From Siniperca chuatsi (lineage: Eukaryota; Chordata; Actinopteri; Centrarchiformes; Sinipercidae), in assembly GCF_020085105.1 (NCBI RefSeq), contig NC_058051.1, positions 26,276,955-26,340,954 of the forward strand: a stretch of 64,000 nucleotides of DNA, given 5' to 3'. Shown piece after piece: positions 50,638 through 63,400 of this stretch. Position 1 is the first letter of the stretch; every line of letters begins with the position of its first letter. The notes below the pieces were generated by a model. It saw only the letters and a program-made list of their open reading frames with translations, made no database searches and was not told the DNA's origin. The position numbers and the translations under genes are program-made.

Positions 50638-50640
50638 TTC
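50139..50640 (+). mobile_element. Broken non-LTR retrotransposon C-terminal fragment between two TA runs
   Basis: 50175-50417 reads HTRQDPRCKLCKEAPQTIQH..., a C-X2-C-X8-H-X4-C zinc-knuckle-like motif as found after the reverse transcriptase of R2/R4-like LINEs, then KAYMERHNQVAGIVYRNIC and DRAKILWDFPI. A TAG stop at 50418-50420 interrupts the frame, which continues (TDRMVMAN...IPSDGNIRKKEHEKLEKYQG) to TGA at 50591. About 15 residues expected in the middle seem deleted. TA microsatellites border it at about 50139-50173 and 50600-50633. It is a dead fragment without an RT core. Confidence 0.7.
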
Positions 50641-53069
50641 TCATTTTGCACATCTACTGACACCATAGTGCTGGTGTTTCATCAAGAAATTGTGATAGCA
50701 GGCAGGCGGAAAACAGACTACACAAGTTTAATGACATGTCACACTGTGTTTAGAGGAGTAATGATTATGGAAATTATTTCATGAACCATATAAATAAATA
50801 AATAAATAAACTATCATCAACCAGCATGAAGCGCAGTGTTCATCAAGAGAAATGATTGGATCTACAGGATTCAGACACAAACTGCTGGTATTCAGTTTCT
50901 TAAACTTGCCTTCATCATGCAGCTGATGTCACTTCTTGACTTCAGGGATGCAGCTTACAGAACTAACAAAACAAAAGCACCACAAGGATGAGGATGCTTT
51001 CTGAACAGTAAATCAGTGCTGACATTAATATTTCGGCATGTGAGGACTCAAATGTGGGGAGTTTTGGGGTCTGTTAATGTGAGCACTTTTATTTAAAATC
51101 TACAATTAACTTGAGTCAGACTTTACCGAGGAGCTTTGCTGTGTGGCTTAATTACCAGCTGCTAAACTGAAATGTAAATTTGCTCTTTCTTCTCCTACTG
51201 AGGCAGAGCACTTTAACAGTTTGCAGTGCAAGCACAAGACAAAGAGGAGCGCTTTCTCAAACAAACTTCAAGGGTGCAATGTCACATTCGGAGCACATCC
51301 ACATGGGTGCAGAATACAAAACATGCTTTAAATCTTAACAATATAACAAGATGCCTGTATTCATCTCCTATACTACTAAGGGATGTTTAAAAGGCTGCAC
51401 AAAGTGATTAGCAGTGAAAAAAGCAAAGCAGGTTGTGCAAGATTATTAAGTATTTTCTGTCGTAGTTTGGCTTAAGTAAGCTGATGTGACTACATTTGAA
51501 TATTTAATGCAACTAAAGAGCTGTTCTGTGCTTCTGGCTGTGTTCTTGCTATGCTCACAGTTATTAGCTGTGAATGTAGTGTGAGTTAGCCGAAGAATAT
51601 TTCAGTCAGTCGCTCCGTTCTGTTTCGTCAAAACAACCATGAGGTTTATAAATATATAATTCTGCTTTGGGAAGCTTCTTTTTGATATTTCTGCATGCAT
51701 GCTCTGAGGAGAGATACCCACTACTGATTCCACTTTTCCTGACCTATTTCCTTTTGATGTAACCTTGTGGCTGTTTAAGCCCCTTTCCAAATCTGCTCTT
51801 ATTTTGTCTGCCTCTTCCTGTCCTTTTCACCATTGCCATTATTCTGCAGATGAGTGCTATTATTGTTTCCTTCATACTATCAGGGAGATTTAGACCCCAT
51901 TCAGTCAAAATATAGAGGAAAGGAAGGAAGCTTATCCCCAAATGCTTTTCTGCTCTTTCATTATTCGCTCTTCCACAAGGGGAGCCTCTCTGCAGAGATC
52001 TGTGATTCATGCATCTTGGTAGTTGTATAAATATTTAGTGGTTGAAATTTTAATAAAGAAGTCAAGTCAGCTGAGCTTTCCACAAGGAGCTTCACTGAGT
52101 TAACTCTAGTTCATTCTGTTATTTTCTGAGAGGCTTTCATCATGAGCTGGTCTGTTACTACATGGCAATGATGAAATATTTCTCCTTGAAATAAAAGAAT
52201 AGTGAAAGACTTTTAGTCCATTTTAATCATGAGTCACACAGTCATGATAATGAGGAAAGTATATTACACTTTCAACCCCATGTGGTTAATTGTATTTTAC
52301 CATCCGTTTCCAAAATGCTGTAAGAACACTCAAATTTGTGCATGTAGAAGAGAGATATAAGGGGGTAGTCATGCTGTATTCATCAAAGTAAATATACCAC
52401 ACTGTATGTTCTACTGCATATATTATCAGTATGTCTCAGTGCATTTAAGCAGATTGTTAAAGTCCAAGAGCTGATAAATACACTGGACAAAATTTAAAGC
52501 AATTATTTCTCTTACAAATGAAAGGTTGAATTCATAAGCAGGGGTTTATACTCAGGGGTTTTGCTGCTACAGCCTCACTTGGTCTGGTATGACCAGTAGC
52601 TAATGTTAGCAAACTTTAGATAGAAATAGCTGTGTAGCTGATATTACTGAATTAATTTGCTGACTGTTATTACTGTTCTTTGCTTGTGCTTATGTTACAC
52701 TACATTTTAGCATGCCACAGATTAACATGGTGTGTTTACTCCATGTTAAACCATTGAAATGTTAATCGGTGACATGCTAAAATAATAGCGTGGCACAATT
52801 TAAGAAAGATTAGCAAATTGACTCAGCATGTCAGTTGCACAGCAATATCTTTCTAAAGTTCATAAACTACTGATCATAAGCCAAGTAAGTCTATAGCAGT
52901 AAAACCTCTGAGTGTACAGAAATGAACAAGGATGTGTTATATTACTTAGGAATTCAACTTTTCGTTTGTAAGAGGAAGATTGTGTTATTTTTTCTCTCAA
53001 CAGCTACATGGTCTTATTTTAAAGCCCCTGAAAATTTGGTTTCAAATCTTAAGTATTTCTCTATAACAT
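50641..53069. other. Intergenic stretch, nothing recognised
   Basis: AT-rich, with a short (AAAT)n run at about 50791-50809. Open frames are short and show no domain or splice context. Confidence 0.4.
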
Positions 53070-53400
53070 TAAAGGGACGGTTCACCCCCAAATCAAAAAT
53101 ACATATTTTCCCCTTACCTGTAGTGCTATTTATAATTCTAGATTGTTTTGGTGTGAGTTGCTGAGTTTTGGAGATATCCGCCATAGAGATGTCTGCCTTT
53201 CTTGAATATAATGGGACTATATGGCACTCGGCTTGTGATGCAAAAAAATATATAAATATATATATAAAAAAATAAATTTGAAAAACTCACGAGCAATGTC
53301 TCTTTCCAAAAACCCGGTTACTCTAAACGCTAATCGGTAGAAAGAAAATCGTTCCTACATGAATCTGCTCACAACAAATTGTCATGTCATAAAACAGATT
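53070..53400. repeat. Dispersed repeat, uninterrupted copy (empty site for the MITE)
   Basis: Contains AAATCAAAAATACATATTTT, GATTGTTTTGGTGTGAGTTG and GAGATATCCGCCATAGAGAT. It lines up with the two halves of the interrupted copy at 32725-33720, with a single TTTTGGTG at 53146-53153. Confidence 0.75.
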
Positions 53401-54924
53401 TATTTTCCAACAGTGATTTGTAACAATTTCGGAAGGCACAGACAAATGATGTCATCCTGCCGATAGAGGCATCAGATCAGAAAACGCTTCTGTGTCGTTC
53501 TAGACGGCATGGACAAACATTGTATTTTGTTGTTTAATGTGGAGGACTTGTTGGGGAATTCTGATTCAAATAATGTTAAATCCTGATTGGTGCTCAGAAG
53601 TACAGTATAAGACAGTTGAGCCCCGCACATCTTAAACCAGTGAAAAGACCTCGGACAAAAACAGTACGGACAGAAATATCTCAACCAAAAGTGTTATAAG
53701 TTTGGTTATTTCAATTGGCTATAACTTTGGTAAAATTTTGTGTTCATATAGGATTCTATTCCTCACACTAAGAAGCCGATTCAGAAAATAGGTTTTCAGG
53801 GCCTTAAAGTACTGCAGAGGCTGTATGTAAATCTTAAAGTAGTAAGTGTACAAAGATTTATTATAATATATGAAGTCAAGAAACACTCTGCAATATATTA
53901 TTCAAAGCCTTGGTGCTCTCAGTGGATGAGAAACACTGCATGTCTGCCTGGACTGAAGCTGTGAGTCTGACTCGACTCAGAGAGAGGTTTAAGATGCATT
54001 TTGTAGAAGCAGATTTTTAATGAACGGCACACGGGGTTTGAGCAGCTCCGAGGTAGGAAGATTTCATAAAGCCTGACTGTGTATGAAACAATTAGAGCTT
54101 TGCTTACTTATTATTTTCCAGTCCAGACTGCCCCAGGAGGACTCCTCTGTGAGGAGAGCTGGAGAGGAGAATTTTCAGTCTCAGCTCTGACAGGCAATAT
54201 CTAACTGACATTTGCACAGCCACTGTCCGTCCTCTCTCAGGTGATTGCTGTACCTCAGCGCCGAAATGTTAATCACATAAATGCCCAGTGGAAATGGACT
54301 GACATTATATTATTACTAATGACAGATTATTTAATTCTGAAATCAATAACAATGGTACAGCACCTTTTCCAAACAGATAAAGGTGAAATACGAAGGCCTC
54401 GGCTGCAGCAAATGATGCTGCTTTCAAATGGTTCAATATCACTGTCAGAATCGTTCCCGCCAGTCAAACCTGTTTTTAAAGATGAGTTGAGATCACACAA
54501 AATGTGTAAATGACTCCCTGTGGAATATGTGTGATTCAAAATTAGAGCACATTACTCCTCTCCAGTATCACTGTCATCATGTGTTGGGTCATGAAATGTT
54601 TAAGGGTATCTTGTGTTCATCAGTGTTGTATCTGGCTTCCTATACAGTCGAGTTCGGTTGAAGATTTGGGTGTGTCATGCAAATAGTGGCGGACATAGCC
54701 TCGAGCAGGGACGAGGAGTTGGCTACAGAGGTCTGGTTGGCTCACTTCTTTCTAACTCCACACCCCCAGATTTTTTTCATTTTCAAACTTTGACTCAAGT
54801 GACATCACTTGAGGGAATTTATCAGACAGGTCCCTCTTTAGCCACAACAACCCATCAGCTGGGTAATGACTTCCAACGTCTTCTTTTGTCTGCTCAAACA
54901 GTCCAAAGAGATTCAGTTTCTTGT

Positions 54925-54930
54925 TAAAAT
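54925..54930 (-). terminator. Pol III terminator of the tRNA pair
   Basis: On the minus strand TTTT (54929-54926) follows the initiator tRNA 3' end by 7 nt. No T run occurs between the two tRNAs. Confidence 0.65.
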
Positions 54931-54936
54931 AGCATA

Positions 54937-55008
54937 TAGCAGAGGATGGTTTCGATCCATCGACCTCTGGGTTATGGGCCCAGCACGCTTCCGCTGCGCC
55001 ACTCTGCT
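54937..55008 (-). tRNA. Initiator tRNA-Met (CAT)
   Basis: 72 nt with acceptor stem AGCAGAG/CTCTGCT and discriminator A. The anticodon stem has the three G-C pairs diagnostic of initiators (CTGGG/CCCAG) around loop CCCATAA. The T arm is GATGG-ATCGAAA-CCATC, with the A54 and A60 typical of eukaryotic initiators in place of TTC. No intron and no CCA encoded, as expected. It looks functional. The upstream neighbour, tRNA-Arg, ends 3 nt away. Confidence 0.95.
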
Positions 55009-55011
55009 ACA

Positions 55012-55084
55012 CACCTCAGATGGGACTCGAACCCACAATCCCTGGCTTAGGAGGCCAGTGCCTTATCCATTAGGCCACTGAGGC
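55012..55084 (-). tRNA. tRNA-Arg (CCT)
   Basis: 73 nt. The acceptor GCCTCAG pairs with CTGAGGT (a G-T pair at the end). The D arm has an A box (TGGCCTAATGG), the anticodon loop is CTCCTAA (anticodon CCT), and the T arm is GTGGG-TTCGAGT-CCCAT with a canonical B box. It is nearly identical to the vertebrate tRNA-Arg-CCT I recall. The discriminator would be G rather than the usual A, which could reduce charging or reflect drift. Confidence 0.93.
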
Positions 55085-56049
55085 TGCTACACCTGCTGGG
55101 GAGCCACTGTTTGAAATCATTGTTTAGTGGTATTTACACTGAGTCACTTTTCTATGGACAGGGATGGTAGCCTTTGTGTGAGGTAAAATCAGGGAATGTG
55201 CCCAAATGTGTTTAGTACCTGTGTGATGTTGTTCATTGTATCCAACACTGCAGACAAAGTTTTTGGTCTATAAAACATTAAAAAAAAGACTGATGAAGAC
55301 AAAATAACCGAAAACGTATGGTGAATAAAGCATGATGAACTGGAGAAGAGTTGGGCAGCATGTTTTAATTTTGATTAACTTACACTGAACCTCTGCACCA
55401 CGCTGTGAGTGTCTTCTCAAAGTTAGAAATTATTGAATGGAAACATTGCCATGATCTTAATCGGCTCCAAATATTCTCCCTCACCAATTTCCCTGAGGAA
55501 TATTTAGCCAGAGCCTAACTTTCATCCCATCAGCCAGTTTTCATTTCCTTCACAAAGGGTCAGGATTTGAGGCAGTCCTCTATATCAGCATTTATAAATA
55601 GCACCGACCTAATGGCTTCAGTGAAATAGATTTTGCCAGTGTGTGGACATAACAACTCCTACTTTTTATTACGGAGTCACAGTAGTGTCATCAATGCGTC
55701 TCACGCACAACGCTGAGGCAGTGTGAACTGACTAATGTGGGGCTATTTATGGACGTCAGTGAGAGCTTCATGATTAATTGTGTCAAGTGTGGGAGGCAAT
55801 GCTTTCAAACACTGGGAAATTTGCACCATACCCTTCCTCCACTACACTGATTCTGCCGATTTGATTTATCTAATGACTTTGGTATCTCATCTGCAGCCTG
55901 CCTTCCCATTGCCCTTCACTGTGTTAATATAATATAGAGGAAGAAGGGTGAAAAAAAAAACCATATGCTTCATATTCAAGGAGGAAAAACACATGAATTA
56001 CAATGTGGCCTGATGAACACATGCATACATTTTAAAACAAAACTAAGAG
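55085..56049. other. Intergenic stretch, nothing recognised
   Basis: No exon, RNA gene or familiar repeat. Contains short A runs (55278, 55950). Confidence 0.4.
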
Positions 56050-56770
56050 TCTACAGCCATGCTAGCGGCTCTGAGACTATACTACAGCACACTGCTGCTT
56101 TGAGCTAAATGCTGACATCCGTATGCTTACAAACTCACAACGACAATGCTAATGCTTAGCAGGAAAAATGTTTGCCATGTTCATCCTCTTAGTTTAGTGT
56201 TAACATTATAACATTGAACATGAAACATAAAGTACAGTTGAGGCTGAATGTCATTAGTTTTGCAGGTACTTGATCATAAACCCAAGTACTGGACAAGTTA
56301 AAACTTTGACCGGATGAAAGGCACTAGAGGAAAAGGTAATGGATAACGTTAAAGTTATTACAATTCATCCTGTGGGGAATAACTCTACCAAATGTTGTGT
56401 CAATCCTTCTGGCAACTGTTGGGATATTTCACTGGATAAGTGACAACTTTGACCTGATTGCAAGTCAGTGGATCCCTGAAGTCATTAGGATTCATCCACT
56501 GGGGAACATGAATAACTGTATCAAATGTCTTGGCAATCCATTCAATAATTATGGAGACATTTCACTAAACATTATAAATATCAACCTCATATTGCTGCTA
56601 GAGGAAAAGTCATGGGATCACCAAAGTCATTAGGATTCATTCTCGGAGACCATGAATGCCTGTGCAAAATTGCATGGCAACCCATCCAATAATTGTTTAG
56701 ATAGTTCAGTCTGGACCAAAGAGGTGGACTGACCTATAAACCAACATTGCCATCCCTAGAGCCACACAGC
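56050..56770. repeat. Dispersed repeat (reverse of the 18025 family) with internal duplication
   Basis: Reverse-orientation relative of 18025-18510: GCCATGCTAGCGGCTCTGAG at the left, GTCATTAGGATTCATCCACT in the middle and GTCATTAGGATTCATTCTCG further right, so the ATTCATCC module is repeated at roughly 110-130 bp spacing. Confidence 0.6.
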
Positions 56771-57640
56771 TAGCATAGCGAAAATATGAAGGAATGAGTC
56801 TCCTTTGCAGTAGTTGACTCAAACACTCAGATGCATTTCCACACGTCTGCACTCCACATCTGGCTGTAGCACAGCAGAGCAGAAAGGCGAGTGTTGCTGG
56901 GGATCATTTGCCACTCTGAAACTCGGCTTAGCTGAGGGGCTTGGCAGGCCCTGCCTCTGACAACCACATTGTTTAAAGCTTCAGGAGATTAGCTGAGCCA
57001 CAGCCACTGCCAGGCGCTGATATGACTGCTGCCGAATTTACAACAGGCCTGCTGAATGGGAGTTGGGTCTGGGTCTGGCTCTCTGTTGGCTGTGACAGGT
57101 GTGGAGGTGTGCAGGAGGCGACGACTGAAATGTCTGCAGTGCAGAGCTGCATGGGGGATGGAGCCAGAGGTTAGAGCCCTCCGACGATGCCCCTACCCAA
57201 AGGCAATCTCATTTTAAAAGGTTCTCATTACCCCCAAGTCGCTGCAATCAGGTATGCCGTAAATCCTTCGGATCCAATTTATTCTGGAGTGGGCTGACAT
57301 GGAACCTCCATACCAACTAATAGCTTTCCAGGACTTCCAACCTCAGACTAGCACACACAGGGCTAAGTCACTGATTACAATAGCTGACAACAGAAAAGTA
57401 TTGCTAATCAAATAAAATAATATTACCTGGGTGTCATGTTCATTATCTGGACAGTTAATTAGTTTCTCACATCTCCACTAAAGCGCCATATCACATCTTA
57501 TGGTGTATTGTAAAAGCTGCTTTTTAATTTAACTACCAATATCCATTGAAGTGTTATTGTCAAATTATTGTAAAATTAAAGTAGGCTTTAAAACGACTCC
57601 TATCTCTTTTTAAATGATCAGTTTTATAGGTTTACATCTA

Positions 57641-57736
57641 CAGTATTCCAGTGTTTGCCACTTTCAGTATTCCAGTGTTTGCCACTTTCAGTATTCCAGT
57701 GTTTGGCACTTTCAGTATTCCAGTGTTTGGCACTTT
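57641..57736. repeat. 24-bp minisatellite, four units
   Basis: Four head-to-tail copies of CAGTATTCCAGTGTTTGCCA plus CTTT. Units 3 and 4 share one C-to-G change (TTTGGCA). Because 24 is a multiple of three the array is open in several frames, which explains the periodic KVPNTGIL/KVANTGIL translation on the minus strand. Confidence 0.95.
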
Positions 57737-59389
57737 CCGTGTTTCTATGTCTATGCCCTCCACTGACATTAGTGTTGGGACTAATGGAAAAGCTGAGGCA
57801 GTTTCTTGATTATGTACGGCTCCCTCCACCTTCTCTTTACATATTTTACAGCCAATCAAGTTCAAGGAAGGACTGCCTTCGTTGCCGCTCCTCGTGGGAG
57901 GCCAAACCTCTAACTCAGATTAGAAACTAATCTCACAAGCCATAACTACAGGAGCCCCTAAAATTTCACAGCATATGTTCAGAGAGCTCAGCATATGCTG
58001 TGGAGGCTCAGAGCCATGTCTCCTGCCTGATGAGTAAGCCTTCATTTTTTTCATTAGTGGGGACAAAAGCAAAATTAAAGTAAATATTGATGACAGATGT
58101 ACAATTAATTTACAATAAAATTCAACTGAAACTCATGACAAAAAACAACAGCATAATTTATGGAGAGTGTGTTATTTCTGATTCTTGTTTATGTGGATTT
58201 TGGACTTTTCCTGAGGGTAAGTTATTGTGGTTTTCGAACATGAAAAGTTCTTCCAAGCAAGAGACAAGGGAGCCCAGACTGCCTTAGTGATACAACAAAA
58301 AGTCAAATCCTACAGCTGCTTTGCTGACAATGAATGAAAATCTTGTGCAGATAACATTTTTTTCTGAGTTCAGAGCCTCTAGCACTACAGCGAAAAAAGA
58401 AAGAATAAAATAAAAGCTAGTTTGGATGTAAGAGACTCAGCTAAACTCTGAGTCCCCCAAAAATCCTTCTTGCTATTAATTATTAGTGGAACAGCTCCAA
58501 ATTTGGTCTCTTGATGATATCACAGATGGAGGCTTTGGCTCTTTGATTTCTAGCATTTTTAGATTCAAATAAGATTTAACTAAATACTGAGCAATAGTCC
58601 AAGACCATAGCAAAAATGTATGCATGCTAATTTATGGTTTTCATTGTCACTATTCCCTCCATTTTTCAGCAAATAGTGTGCATGGATGATTAATGAAGAC
58701 TTGGGGTGGTTTGCTGTGTGTACTGCAGCATTCATTTTCTGCTGTTAAATGCCTTGTTAGCGGCACATCCTGCTACTCTCTCGCTCCCAAGCAGGACTGG
58801 AGGTAATTGTTTTCAGTACGCATCATTGAAATACTCCCAGAAAGCAATAAACTGCCAGAAAAACACAGACTCACGACAGTGGAGACAACAGCGTCTCAGC
58901 CTATCTCTCTCTGTCAGATTTGTTGTTCCTAACAATTAGTGGGATTGTTATCACCAATTTTTTACTTTCTTTATATATTCTGATGACATTTTAATGTGAG
59001 GGTTTTCAGTCACTGTATGGTGTGTGACTGACTTCCGGAAGGATGATGTGGTGAGTTTTGGGCATCAATTTTGATTTTTCTCCAGGCAGAGCTGCCGTTG
59101 AATACATTACTGTTACTACGTGTCTTCTTTATTTTTCGCAAATGACAACTGCTGCAGATTGAGGTCACTGGGGTGTTTTTCTCATTACAATTTTCCTCAG
59201 GCTTTTCCAAAAAAACTTTAGACAAGTCAGACAAGATTTGCATCTATGTTGAATGGTGTTTAAAATTGATGTCTATGGGATCAAGCCGCACCTCCTCTCA
59301 AAAGTAGGAACTTCTCCAAAGAGTCAAGAATGGGTGGTCTGATTTATTTTGCACTTAATTAATTTTTAGCCTTGCTAGCAGTGTGGCTC
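57737..59389. other. Intergenic stretch, nothing recognised
   Basis: No exon-like frame with splice context was found. GC and CpG content are low. Confidence 0.4.
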
Positions 59390-60080
59390 TAGGGATGAAT
59401 ATTTCGGTCAGTAGGTCAGTCAGTCCACCACTTTGGTCCAGACTGAAATCTTACATAAACTATTGATTGGATTGCCATGAAGTTTTGTACAGAAATTCAT
59501 TCAGTAAAATAAGACAAAAAAATGTAATAGATACATAATAATATCAATAATTACAATGGTTGTAATAATGTAAAGTATGTAAGTAAATAAGTCGGTATCA
59601 GTGAAATGAGGTCTTACTAACTGGGTCGAGACGGGTCCACCGGGCATAGAATCACATAGGCATTTCAGAAACCAACGATCCAACATTCACACCCACTTCA
59701 CACCATGATTGGCCAGCTGTGCAGCTCTCCTTTTTCTCACTTTTAATGTGAACAACCAAGTCCAACACTATGAATGACTTCCAGGAGAGACTGTCTGAAA
59801 ATATGCACCATTATCCCCATATTTAAATGATATCGCGTCTCCCCCTCTCTATGAGGCCGGCCGTTCGGATCACGTATAAACACTTATGATTTCCAATGTG
59901 GTCAGACAACACGGCGTTAGAACCACTTGTTTTTTAGTATAACCCATCCCTTATACCGGCTAAATATCAACACGTTAGCATTGTCATTATGAGCATGTTA
60001 GCATTATCTCAAAGCACCAATGTGCCTATAAGTACTAAAGAGCTGCTAGCGTGGCTAGAGCACTCTGTCTTTCCTGCATG
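59390..60080. repeat. Dispersed repeat (18025 family) split by an insert
   Basis: The left piece, to about 59510 (AGTCCACCACTTTGGTCCAG, ATTGCCATGAAGTTTTGTAC), and the right piece, about 59960-60080 (ATGAGCATGTTAGCATTATC, GAGCTGCTAGCGTGGCTAGA), are parts of the element seen whole at 18025-18510. The intervening 450 bp is unrelated. Confidence 0.55.
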
Positions 60081-60151
60081 GTTAAGTAGTATAGTTAGTA
60101 GAATATCTGTTTTTCCCATCTAAAAATCTAACCGTACCTTTAAAAGAGACT

Positions 60152-60451
60152 CTAAATGTGTTCTTCTGTGATTAGATACTGATATTTCTGTCTGGTACAG
60201 GCTGTGAAGCGGTGAACTCTGTTGTGGTGCTCGGGGTCATAGAGCGGCAGCTGTCTCAGCCTGGAGAGTCCCTGGGAAGCTAAAAGGACACTGCAGAGCA
60301 AAGCCCGGTTCATGGCTAAATGGAGATGATCCTTGGCCACGCTAAACTTCCTCACAAAGCTGCCCGGCCTTCTGGGTTTCCTGCTTGCCTCATCTACAGA
60401 TGGCATTTCATCTGTATCAACTGGGAAGCTGAGCAAAAAGGACTGTGCCAG
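60152..60451 (-). CDS. Unidentified coding-like exon
   Basis: The minus strand has a pyrimidine-rich acceptor (CTTCTCTCAATCTGGCACAG) and then about 98 open codons to TAG at 60154-60152. The translation (SFLLSFPVDTDEMPSVDEAS..., ...RKFSVAKDHLHLAMNRAL..., ...LPLYDPEHHNRVHRF...) looks like real protein: balanced, GC-richer at third positions than its surroundings, and free of low complexity. A possible donor (GTACCAG) lies inside, so it may be internal rather than terminal. I do not recognise the family, and no partner exon was found. It may be an orphan exon of a gene extending beyond the window. Confidence 0.35.
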   Translation of the reverse strand: MAQSFLLSFPVDTDEMPSVDEASRKPRRPGSFVRKFSVAKDHLHLAMNRALLCSVLLASQGLSRLRQLPLYDPEHHNRVHRFTACTRQKYQYLITEEHI

Positions 60452-63400
60452 ATTGAGAGAAGCAGAATCAAGATAGAGACTTATATGGGAAATACAAAAC
60501 CAAGACTGCCATAAATGTTTTTGTCACTGACTTCACGCACCTTGTATGGTTACTGAAATCACTAATAATGCTCATTATTTTTGTCTCAATTCTGAGTACG
60601 GAAGGGGACAGTGTGAGCAAAGTTGTTTTTAGTTATATTTTATAGAGAAATTATCACACAAAGACTATTTATAGTGGCTACAATCAATAGTTTTATACTT
60701 GTTTGTGAAAGGAGTTACTCATAGTGACGAACCCAGAGAGAATTATCACCTCTTCAGTTCCCCTCAATGTAGCTTTATAGCATCCTTCACCTCATTTTTT
60801 GGTTTTCCAGCCCGCAACTTTGCTGTTTTAGTTCACTCTCATAAGCACTGTTTTCGTACGCAGCAGGGGGCTGTTTTCAGTGAAACAGCTCTAAAAACCC
60901 ACTGTATGCTGCCTGCCCAACACCAAATGGCAGACAGACACAGTTAGCAACTAGCTGGTGATATTTCAGAGTTTCAGAGTTGGTGGAGACCATAAACAGA
61001 GCTAAACTGAGTGAATATTGGACAGGTGGCCAGAAACACGACTCAGAATGAAAGCTAATGTTGCTCTGTATCTGCTGGATGTGTAAATAGGCAACTGTTT
61101 GCTGACCTGTTTGCCATATCAACTTATATCAGTGTTGTGTTCACAACTTGTTTCCACTGCCCTCAATTGGCCAAAAAAAATCGGGTATAAATCTACGCAA
61201 ATCCCTTCTGTGTGCAATAAATTTATTTGCGTGTTTGCTATTATCAAAATTAAAACACGACGCACAACATTTCTCCAGTACACCAAGCTTTATTCACTAA
61301 GCGTTTGTGGCTATCTTACCTTCACCAGTACCTCTCTAATGACCGATAATCCTACTAGCAATTGGATACAAAACACCCGGTCAGAAATTACCTACTCCAA
61401 TTCTCTGATGACAGGGGTTATTATTGTGCTCTTATTTGGATAATAGCAAACACTTACATTTATTGAGTAAAGAACAGATTTCTTTCTCACATAACATTTA
61501 AAAAAAGTTTTGCATTTTAAACATTTCTCTACAATATAAAATGTATTTGCTTGCAAAGCTGAATTGAGACACAAATGTAATTCTATATGAGATCTTGTTC
61601 AGCTGCATTTACTGTAAGTGTATTTACTGTGCATAATACAGACATTCACACACACAAAGCACGAAGTAAACCCTTGCTACTGATGAATGTTATGTAAGTG
61701 ACCTGACTATTTCATTTGACATGATAAATCACCATAAAATCCCCTTCATCAGTCTGTTTACCATACAGCCAGTGATACAGCAGGGCAGAACTATATGATA
61801 GTGTGCATATGCAGTTGCTTAGCACTTGCAGATCAAAGGCCAGAACCAGTCTGCCAGAGAGAAAGCATAGCCTGAGGACCGCCTCTGCGTCTGGGGAGAA
61901 CTGTGTGGGCTTTGAATTAAACAGAAATGTGATTTAAATTAGATAAGTGAATGTTTGCTCAAATGAATAAGCTGCAACTCTCTTTCTCTTGTGTTTCCAT
62001 TGTTGTCTTCTCAATCATCCTCTCTCTCATAGAAACACACCTTGTATGCTGACTGTTCTCTGTCTTTTAAGGCAGAATATTAAACACTCATAGTTCTCCA
62101 TTATGTACTCAACTGAATACCTCGGTTCCCGTCCAACTCATTTGTCTTATGTCTCCAAAAGTGACAGGTCTCGTCTCCATTCATGAAGGAAGATGAAGGA
62201 ACTGCAGTCTGGCAAAATTAAACCGGCACAGGACGCAGAAATATCTTTTGGGTTGTTTATTCTGAACAAGAAATTTTAGTGTTCAGTTGAAATAAAAAAA
62301 ATAGTAAAAACTTTAAAATCAAAAGATGCACAAATCTGTCTGCTGTGTACACAGTTATTGTAGACAAACAAAATCTAGTCCATATTAAAATCGTCATCGA
62401 CTTTTCACCATATTCAGTACAAAAGTTGTACAGATGACCACAAGCTACTAGTGCAAAGAGACAACAAATAATTCAGCCATAACCATAGTTCAGAGTATAA
62501 AAATACACATAAGGTAATAAGTGCAAAAATAACTCATCCTGATAAAAACAAAGAGTCCACCCAAAATTACTGTCATTCCAAAATATGACAGAAGAGCTAC
62601 AATGTGAAATGCAAAGAAATGTGATTTTCATTTTCAGTGTGACTGTATTGTCTGTCTTTTGGTGTGCATTTCTTGTTGTTCACAATTAGCGTACAAAATC
62701 TCACAATATTGTTGTACACAGCACCAAATGTTTATCACTTAATATCTTGTGCAAAAGCCACATTTTACAGCACATTTACCTTCAGAAAAGAATTCCAGGA
62801 TAAGCAACGTGTGTCAGTGCTGCGGTGAACAAGATGGCTTCCCGTTTTTTTTTGGTCTCTCTCTAAGCTGTTCCCCAGTATACCCTGAAAGGACATTCCA
62901 TCTCATGGCATTAATAAGAACCAAGATATTAATTTTCACCCCTAGCTGTGTTTGAAATGTGAAGAGCAGCTCTGAATTGTCAAGAAGACATATTCATTCC
63001 CCTCATTTATCATTTTTCAAAGCAACCCTCGAGTCTGGCCTTTTGAGGTGTTTTTTTGATTCGTCTTACTTTACCTCTGAAGAAGATGAATCTCTTTTAC
63101 AGGGGGTTATTTTGAGGTTTTGAGGTTCCACTTAAGCAGTCTTTTCACAAAATGGCAGCTCCATTTATACATTCATACATCTCAGGAACTTCACCTCAGC
63201 AGGGATTACAGCTTCTTTCTGTCTTTGAGCATGTTCCTGCCATACTAATGCTGTCTAATGTTACTTGTAAGTTGAACTGAGTATTATTTTTTTGCTAAGA
63301 AATTTATATATATATATATTCTGTGTTTGTTTTGAAGTGTACTTAAGGCAAAATTGTAATTACCATAAAGAAGAAATTATATTTATTTTTCTGCAATATC

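Noticed and set aside
50007-50653. Several minus-strand frames of 94-144 codons
   Set aside because: They are antisense to the LINE fragment and run through TA microsatellites, giving Ile-Tyr runs.
57641-57736. Regular direct repeats that could suggest a CRISPR array
   Set aside because: The units are contiguous with no spacers, and the context is a vertebrate genome.
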